A stretch of 64,000 nt of DNA from the NCBI GenBank assembly GCA_014529385.2, contig CM043950.1:68040435-68104434 (forward strand). The letters run 5' to 3'. Source of the stretch: Adiantum capillus-veneris (taxonomy: Eukaryota; Streptophyta; Polypodiopsida; Polypodiales; Pteridaceae). The position numbers and the translations under genes were made by a program. Positions 58,665 through 64,000 of this stretch are shown here, one piece after another (the stretch's first letter is position 1; each line of letters starts with the position of its first letter). The notes beneath the pieces are model-generated. The model ran no database searches. It worked only from the letters and a program-made list of their open reading frames with translations, and was not told the origin of the DNA.

Positions 58665-58890
58665 GGCTCACAAGAGCTAGGAGCTTCTTATTCCATCACA
58701 AATCATCAGATTATGCTACTTCAAATAGTTCTAGAAGACTAGGAGCACCCGGGTTTTCGATAACACCTTGGAAAGTGTCAGGTTCATAGAGATAATTCAA
58801 GAGAGCAAGGAGAAAATCTTGGCCATTGGTAAATGGAAGATCTTTGAGGAATGGAACAGGAAAATTGGCCTCATTTATCAAGGATAAGGA
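58414..58890 (+). pseudogene. LINE ORF2, part 2 (zinc-binding C-terminus)
   Basis: Continuation of the LINE interrupted at 49498. AAGGTGCTTTGGGGAGTATT encodes KVLWGVLPTGVKILAKGI, then LSHLFKECP (zf-RVT cysteine region, about 58525), CKWVQRTWKI, and after a 31-base G run ESKEKILAIGKWKIFEEWNR (about 58798-58862). It ends near 58890, where an inverted CACTA fragment begins; no poly-A tail is visible. Similar to the fragment at 43085-43515. Confidence 0.7.
58633..58663. repeat. Poly-G tract (31 G)
   Basis: An uninterrupted run of 31 G following TTTTTTTTGGGT, inside the LINE zinc-binding region. The recorded length is unreliable in principle. Confidence 0.85.
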
Positions 58891-59760
58891 GGCGGATCGC
58901 TAGGGGTGGCTTTCTTTGTTTTTCTCTCTCTAACCTGGTTGGCTGTTGTGCGCCGCACACTGGACTGCTTGTTTTTTAGAGATGTCTTTATGTAGCCCTC
59001 CAACCATTGTTGTGAAAAATGTTGATCGAGGGCATTTGGAAATCTAGCTAATAGAGCGTCCTCAATGTACCGTGCATGATCGGGAAGTTGGTCTCTCAAC
59101 TTTATAAAACAATTCTTATACGTTGAATGTTTAAGAATTTGTAGATGGCGTCAAAATGCCTTGCCCTGTGCTGTGCCGAAATCAACCTCCCCGCCATATT
59201 TAACCCTGTAGTAGCGCCCATGCGTGTCTGATGCGGGTGCGTCGGTATCCTCATCCTCTACGTCAGGGGCGGCACGCTCTGAAAGTGGGGACTCCGTTCC
59301 CCGGGCACTACCAAAACATGCAAAACCACAAGATCCATTGGGCGCTTCGTCTCTCACGACGCTCGCTGCCCTGAGACAAGCGTCGACGTGCGCTGCCAGA
59401 GGAAGTCCGTCGACGATGTTCTGGTGAAGCCGGAGTGGAATGGAGTGGTGTAGGACCCTGTGATGCCATGGGAGTAGGACCCTGCGATGCAAGGGGAATA
59501 GGACCCTACGATGGAATAGGAGTAGGACGATAGGAAGGGAGAGTAGAGGGAGGTGCCGTTGGTGCGAGGCTCTGTAGGTAAGGAGTCCCTCCCTGACTCC
59601 CCCATGGTGTAGTCTGTGGAGAAATGCCGTAGGTTGCAAGTTGCTGTGGAGTGTAGCGGCCAAAAAAATCCTCCGTTGAACGGAGGTACTACTCTCGTAA
59701 AGAGATAGCCCACTGTAAGTCAGGATCTACGACCGGTGCAGGAATCTAAGAAGGGTAGGT
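58878..59760 (-). pseudogene. CACTA second-gene fragment related to 31777-32820
   Basis: Minus-strand reading gives GRYTPQQLATYGISP (about 59650), a Ser/Pro-rich region, RYYRVKYGGEVDFGTAQGKA (about 59210-59155), and then, after a stop, FIKLRDQLPDHARYIEDALL and RFPNALDQHFSQQWLEGYIK (about 59040-58980), ending in KNKQS. Each block has a counterpart in the plus-strand gene of CACTA-1 (RYTPAQLAAYGLLP; GGEVDLGSSLRR; RFPNPELEEFSRQWLEEYIK) in the same order. Frameshifts occur. The flanking tandem repeat on its 5' side also carries GCGGTAATCC, as does the CACTA-1 spacer, so the piece is probably from a CACTA-1 relative. Confidence 0.65.
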
Positions 59761-60032
59761 GTAGGATGGGGGTAACAAAAAAAAAAAAACTATGACACTC
59801 ATGGTTTATGGTTAACTACGTAGAAACATAATTTATATCTTTGCTTGTTCTCACTGACTCAAGACTCGGGTCCACTAGAGGCGATGTCCACCTTGGGTGG
59901 GAGCCCACCTGAGATGTGAACGAACCAAAAGAAGAGCCAGTTGGCTGCTCCTCACTAGTTGTTCTATCGTCTGACATCTACATTACAAAGAGCAATATAA
60001 GATTAATCTTTCCACCCTACTCACTCATCTAA

Positions 60033-60810
60033 ATATATGTACACAAGTATATTACCAGACAAACACGTAGATACATATACATACTATTAGACCTAAGTAG
60101 AGGCTAGCAGTTCCAACGGTGAGCTGCACCACTTTAGATATCATCGCAGTCTCAACCGTGGTAAAACCAAAGGTACGTTGCGGTAATCCATGCATGAGTG
60201 GATCAATGACCACAACGCCGCGATTAAAAAAGGACTATACCCAAGAGGAAGCATCTAACCTTCGAATGCTATGCTCCCATACTTAGTGCCTACATACATG
60301 CATAAACAGATATATATGCTCACACATATATATGTTAAGGTTGTAAATGTAGCCATCGTTTTGTGTTGGTTGCACCTAAATTCAACGTCTAAGTGATCAA
60401 TTGATCGTAACATTACAATTCTCTCCCAGAGGATATATATATTAGCACACAAACACGTAGATACATACGCATACTAGTAAATCTAAGTAAAGTCTAGTAG
60501 TGCCAAAGGTCAACTGCACGTCTTTAGATATCATCGCATTCTCAACCGTGGTAAAACCAAAGGTACATTGCGGTAATCCATGCATGAGTGGATCAATGAC
60601 CGCAACGCCACGATTAAAAAAGGACTATACCCAAGAGGAAGCATCTAACCTTTGGATGCTATGCTCCCGTACTTAGTCCCTACATACATGCATAAACAGA
60701 TATATATGTACACATATATATGTTAAGGTTGTAAATGTAGCCATCGTTTTGTGTTGGCTGCACCTAAATTCAACATCTAGGTGATCAATTGATCGTAACA
60801 TTACAATTCT
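60033..60810. repeat. Tandem duplication, period about 390 bp
   Basis: CACACAAACACGTAGATACAT-like sequence at about 60057 recurs at 60447. Both copies contain CTCAACCGTGGTAAAACCAA, TTGCGGTAATCCATGCATGA, TATACCCAAGAGGAAGCATC and GTGATCAATTGATCGTAACA. The copies end at about 60422 and 60810. Similarity is about 93-95% by eye. The GCGGTAATCC word links it to the CACTA-1 subterminal and spacer motifs. Confidence 0.88.
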
Positions 60811-60832
60811 AATGTAATGCAATAAGTAATCC

Positions 60833-60836
<4 letters not shown>

Positions 60837-60892
<56 letters not shown>
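60837..60892 (+). repeat. (CT)n tract, probable leader of the HSP70-like exon
   Basis: A pure CT run of about 55 bases ending 12 bases before the ATG at 60905, in the same position as the (CT)n leader of the BAHD gene. Confidence 0.9.
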
Positions 60893-60896
<4 letters not shown>

Positions 60897-60904
60897 CCAG
60901 AGCC

Positions 60905-61202
60905 ATGTCTACGCCTCCATGTAAAGCAAGGACTCTCAGAGATGAGAAGCCAAACATGGACGACATCTTCTGCCGAGGCATGGAGGTCTCGGCTAAGGTC
61001 ATGGTGGCTTTGGACTTGGGCACCACTTTTTTGGGCTTCGTGTACGTCCACAAGAGAGATCCCACGGACATCCACCATGTCCTAGAATGGCCTCACAAAG
61101 TGAGGCAGCCGCTTCATCCCGTTATTGCAAAACATAGATCAACATGTTTTACAAGTGGAACCCATTGTCTTCTACCTATGCCCTCCAAGCTTGGGGATGG
61201 GC
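60905..61202 (+). pseudogene. HSP70/HSPA12-like first-exon fragment, truncated
   Basis: The frame begins MSTPPCKARTLRDEKPNMDD. It contains VMVALDLGTTFLGFVYVHKR, the phosphate-1 loop (D-x-G-T-T) of the HSP70/actin ATPase fold, followed by HHVLEWP, a pattern typical of HSPA12-type Hsp70 relatives. About 25 codons later the coding sense seems to continue in another frame (NMFYKWNPLSSTYALQAWGW, 61142-61201), where W-G-W matches the family's next strand, so a frameshift near 61130 is likely. The exon then runs into a pyrimidine tract and the CACTA-2 terminus. The rest of the ATPase and the substrate domain are absent. A captured gene fragment is an alternative to a disrupted gene. Confidence 0.5.
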
Positions 61203-61454
61203 TCTCCCTCTTTCCCTCTCTCCCTCTCTCTTTTTCTCTCCCTCTCTCCCTCTCTTTCTATCTCTCTCTTTCTTTCTCTCCCTCTCTATCTACTCTCTCT
61301 CTCTTTCCCTATCCCTATTTCCCTCTATTTCTCTCTTTCCCTCTCTCACTCTATCTCTCCCTCTTTCCCTCTCTCCCTCTATCTCTCTCTCTCTTTCTTT
61401 CTCTACCTCTCTTTCTCCCTCTCTATCTCTCTTTTTCTCTCCCTCTTTCTATCT
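61203..61454 (+). repeat. (TCTCCC)n-like pyrimidine tract
   Basis: About 250 bases of almost pure C/T on plus with TCTCCCTCT and TTTCTCTC variants and occasional A. The long Ser/Leu/Pro frames through it are artefacts. CACTA-2 begins at its right edge. Confidence 0.9.
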
Positions 61455-61690
61455 CACTACAAGAGGTTGGGTGCTCTTGTGACGCTGTTAGCGACGGAAA
61501 TACACTGGGTTTTTATAACCCCCGGCGTCGCTAAAACCGTCGCTAATAGCGTCGCTACGAGAGCGTCGCTATAGGCGTCGCTATATAGCGACGGTCATAG
61601 CGACGGTTATAGCGACGTTTACACAGAAGTCTATAGTGACGCTCCAGAGCCATAAATAGCGACGGTTATAGCAACGCCCGAGAGATTTTT
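61455..61690. repeat. CACTA-2 terminal repeat and subterminal motif cluster
   Basis: After CACTACAAGAGG, the word GCGACGG(T) and its complement (A)CCGTCGC or GCGTCGCTA recur roughly every 10-20 bp (61490-61670), e.g. CGTCGCTAAAACCGTCGCTA and TAGCGACGGTCATAGCGACG. Such clusters bind the element's transposase or accessory protein. Confidence 0.88.
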
Positions 61691-62042
61691 TTTTGGTGAC
61701 AGGGCATTGAATGCCCTGCCACCCATCAACCATATTGTACTTGATTCACTTTTAAAAAAAAGTGCAAGGGCAGATAATAGACCCAAAATAGTCACCCACA
61801 AGACGCATTGTTTGCAAAATTGACAAGCGTAAAATTGACAATTGTACACATCATAGGAAAAATGAATTGATTGGAAAATGTAATAATGACAATTGTACAA
61901 CATCATAAGCATAAAGAATTGATTGGCAAAATGAACTGCGGTGACAAATGTAATAATATACATGGTTCAAAAAGACGTATAAAATCCGTCTCATGATACA
62001 TAAGCTATGAGAAACCCTAAACTAATGCTATCTAGCTACGGC
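61691..62042. other. CACTA-2 untranslated 3' region
   Basis: AT-rich with the word AATTGACAATTGTACA(C/A) repeated (61830-61900). No coding frame. Confidence 0.5.
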
Positions 62043-63360
62043 TAAACTGACGTCGTCTAGTCAGACGTCTCATCGCGTCCAAGCGGCGTATCTGTCGGAT
62101 TTTGCAAAAAAAGACAATAAGACAGCTTTCAGTAAGTATAAACATATAACGACATTTATAAAACAATACAAAAAATAGAAAAGAGTAAACCCTAATACTA
62201 ACCATGCCGCCGCGAGAACTGAGAATGTCCATCAGGGCGTTTAAGCCCTTCCTGCCTGCGTACTCGCGCTCGTACGGTGTGGGATCACGTCCTGTCATCG
62301 ACCACTGTCAAAACATACAAAGATTTCATTATGTTAGAATTAAAAAACTCATAAACCCTAAACTATCAAACATAAAGAGCAATGCAAAAACACTTACAAA
62401 ATCGGCCTCAAATGATGCCCATCCACCGCTCCCCAAGTGGTGCGAGCTCCCTGCCTCTACTCGCGCTCTGGCTGCATCCTTTTATTGCTTCCACTTGTCG
62501 GGATTCTCGCGCGCTGCTTTCTTTGCATTCTTCCAATCTTCTTTGGCCAGCCAATCTGGCCTGTTCCACCCATGCTTGATTTCTTTTTGCACTTCGGAAC
62601 GCTTGTGTTTGTAGTATTCGCGCATTCGAATCTTCATCAGGTCTTCATTGAAGCGCTGATCCCGTGTTGGAACGGGAAACTCATCATGAAGTATGCTGAT
62701 GACTCTGGCTTTTAAATCACTTGGTACTTCATTTGTTTAGTATGTAGTGTCTAAACAGCTGAGAGCAAAGACCACGCATGCGCAAGATCACCTTCTTACC
62801 ATCATCATCCATGATGATGCCGCCGCTGAAGTCGACGGAGTAAGGCAAGCCCTCTGGCCGGTGACGCGTGAACCTGGGTGTCCCGGAAGGGGTCTCTAGC
62901 GGCGTGTCGATGGGGGTATGGATGTCAGGTGTCTCCACCGGCGTCTGGGCCTCGAAGCGAGGAGTGTCGAGTTGGGTGGCTCCTGGCGGAGTAGGTAGAG
63001 GTGTGTAGCTGCTAGGAACAGTCAACCGCGCAAAACCTGGCGTAGATGGTGATGCTGTGGCTGGTGTGGGGGCGGGCAAAGAAGGGGAGGGTAAAGAGCC
63101 TCGTCGAACACGAGGCGGTGTGGAGGCATCGGCGGTGGAATCCCCACAACATTGCCACCGCCACCACTAGAGCGCCGGTGTCTAGACGAGTGTGAAGATC
63201 GTCTCGTCGACACCGAAGCTTCGGAGCCCGCCGAATGCTTCGAAAGAGAGGGAGATGCGGATGGAGTAGGAACGCGCGATGATGCGCCAGAGCGATGACG
63301 CTCCACGTACCACTATCTCTGCTGCGGTGACAAAGAAGAAAGAAACTCCTCATCATCCAT
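62043..63360 (-). pseudogene. CACTA-2 second gene, Transposase_24 (Ptta/En/Spm) family
   Basis: The ATG at 63360 opens MDDEEFLSSLSPQQR, then a TAG, and continues in frame with WYVERHRSGASS, a Ser/His-rich region and a frameshift near 63060. A Thr/Pro-rich linker (PLPTPPGATQLDTPRFEAQ) leads to the core: LPYSVDFSGGIIMDDDGKKV, WNRPDWLAKEDWKNAKKAAR (about 62570-62510), ENPDKWKQ, GSGGWASFEADF (about 62410). The next exons have GRDPTPYEREYAGRKGLNAL (about 62285) and a final DTPLGRDETSD followed by a stop near 62056. This is the accessory protein family encoded beside TNP2 in plant CACTA elements. It lies immediately 3' of the TNP2-like gene. Confidence 0.7.
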
Positions 63361-63552
63361 ACCTGCATTAAACACACGAATATTTAAACTTAATATTGAA
63401 TGAATAGAGTAGACAATGACGCAAAGACCATTAAATACAATGACGTAATGACGCATATAAATACAATGACGCAATGAATTGAGTGATAGAAGAGGCAAGT
63501 CGAAAACTCAGAATTTTCAATCAAAAGATGTGAGCGCGAGTAGAAAAGAGCG

Positions 63553-63954
63553 TTATACACCATGGAAGGTACTTAGAGAGCCAGAGCTTTTACAACATGT
63601 AGCAAAATTGTTCAAATACAATATTTGTGGCTTTGAGATCTCTCTCTCATCCTCGCATAACTCAGCATAACTTCCTATATCTATATAGAGCTCTCCGTTT
63701 AAACACATATCCTCTGTTTCATTTTGTAGCTCCTTTGCATGCACCCCATATAGAGTAGTAGCATCTTGATGCTCGTCTGGCACCACCGCAGCGGCGTCTG
63801 ATTGAGCATCTTCTCTGATCTCCTCCATTGATGCCGTTGTGATTGGCACATGGTAGCCTTCATACGTCCTTGCACTACGAGGGGCTATCTCTATGACGTA
63901 CCACCAGTTTGATGTAGACTTTGTAGGATGAAATATTTCCTGCCAGAGCCACAT
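63553..63954 (-). CDS. CACTA-2 TNP2-like transposase, C-terminal exon (DUF4216 end)
   Basis: The minus-strand frame reads EIFHPTKSTSNWWYVIEIAP, comparable to LQVFYVPCMYRRRLWYVIPV of the CACTA-1 transposase and typical of the last strand pair of DUF4216. An acidic tail with EEIREDAQSD and CEDEREIS ends at the stop at 63553. A GGCAG acceptor at about 63936-63940 suggests the exon starts there, so the first few residues of the open frame are probably intronic. The rest of the transposase lies beyond the right edge of the window. Confidence 0.6.
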   Translation of the reverse strand: MWLWQEIFHPTKSTSNWWYVIEIAPRSARTYEGYHVPITTASMEEIREDAQSDAAAVVPDEHQDATTLYGVHAKELQNETEDMCLNGELYIDIGSYAELCEDEREISKPQILYLNNFATCCKSSGSLSTFHGV

Positions 63955-64000
63955 AGCTTACATGAGAGCTTTCAAGCACATAGCTTGTAAAAGGGGGATG

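Larger units (their letters stand above)
61455..64000 (-). mobile_element. CACTA-2: 3' end of an En/Spm-type transposon, running off the window
   Basis: The terminus CACTACAAGAGGTTGGG at 61455 is a textbook CACTA terminal repeat. It is followed by about a dozen TAGCGACGGT/GCGTCGCTA motifs in both orientations to about 61680 (subterminal repeats). Further in are a Transposase_24-type second gene on minus (62043-63360) and the C-terminal DUF4216 exon of a TNP2-like gene on minus (63553 to about 63940). This is the usual ORF1-ORF2-3' end order. The other terminus lies beyond 64000. Confidence 0.85.

Overview
The window is plant nuclear DNA, most likely from an angiosperm. It contains a BAHD acyltransferase gene with a single intron at the usual place, chromodomain Ty3/gypsy, Ty1/copia and CACTA (En/Spm-type) elements, a LINE, a rolling-circle (Helitron-superfamily) element, and many long (CT)n, (GA)n and (CA)n tracts. 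I cannot name the species. Most of the window is transposon sequence in different states of decay. Only one host gene looks complete (the BAHD gene, 22.4-24.7 kb). A second small membrane-protein gene (about 44 kb, minus strand) is plausible, and one host-like exon (HSP70/HSPA12-like, 60.9 kb) looks truncated.

Layout. 1-2.4 kb: no gene. 2.5-7.6 kb: a decayed chromodomain gypsy element (gypsy-1, plus strand) with a probable 3' LTR from 7594. 11.2-12.4 kb: a minus-strand copia fragment abutting the 3' end and LTR (12.4-14.9 kb, plus strand) of a second gypsy family. 16.1-16.8 kb: a compound minisatellite/microsatellite. 16.9-21.9 kb: a nearly full-length Rep-helicase-endonuclease rolling-circle transposon. 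22.0-24.7 kb: the BAHD gene. About 25.9-33.8 kb: a CACTA element (CACTA-1) with a TNP2-like transposase on minus and a second gene on plus, diverging from a 1-kb spacer rich in (CA)n and palindromes. 34-38.3 kb: copia gag and gypsy-type gag/protease debris. 43.1-43.5 kb: a LINE 3' fragment. 46.1-58.9 kb: a copia gag remnant, then a LINE split by a complete 8.9-kb gypsy element (gypsy-2, minus strand, both LTRs, 5-bp target duplication CTTCC). 58.9-60.8 kb: an inverted fragment related to the CACTA-1 second gene. 60.9-61.2 kb: the HSP70-like exon. 61.455 kb to the window end: one end of another CACTA element (CACTA-2), running off the right edge.

The most interesting item is the rolling-circle element. 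One ancestral reading frame joins a DUF6570/Helitron-N-like region, an HUH Rep, a PIF1-like helicase and, with no gap, an exonuclease-endonuclease-phosphatase (EEP) domain. That is the Helitron2/Helentron (HLE2) layout rather than the usual plant Helitron layout. It is now broken by a few stops and two frameshifts. Other points: gypsy-2 keeps one frame for 4.95 kb with six stops, all explainable as C-to-T changes; a perfect 37-bp inverted repeat sits between the divergent CACTA-1 genes; and short tandem duplications occur throughout the window.

All family assignments come from reading motifs by eye; no database search was run.
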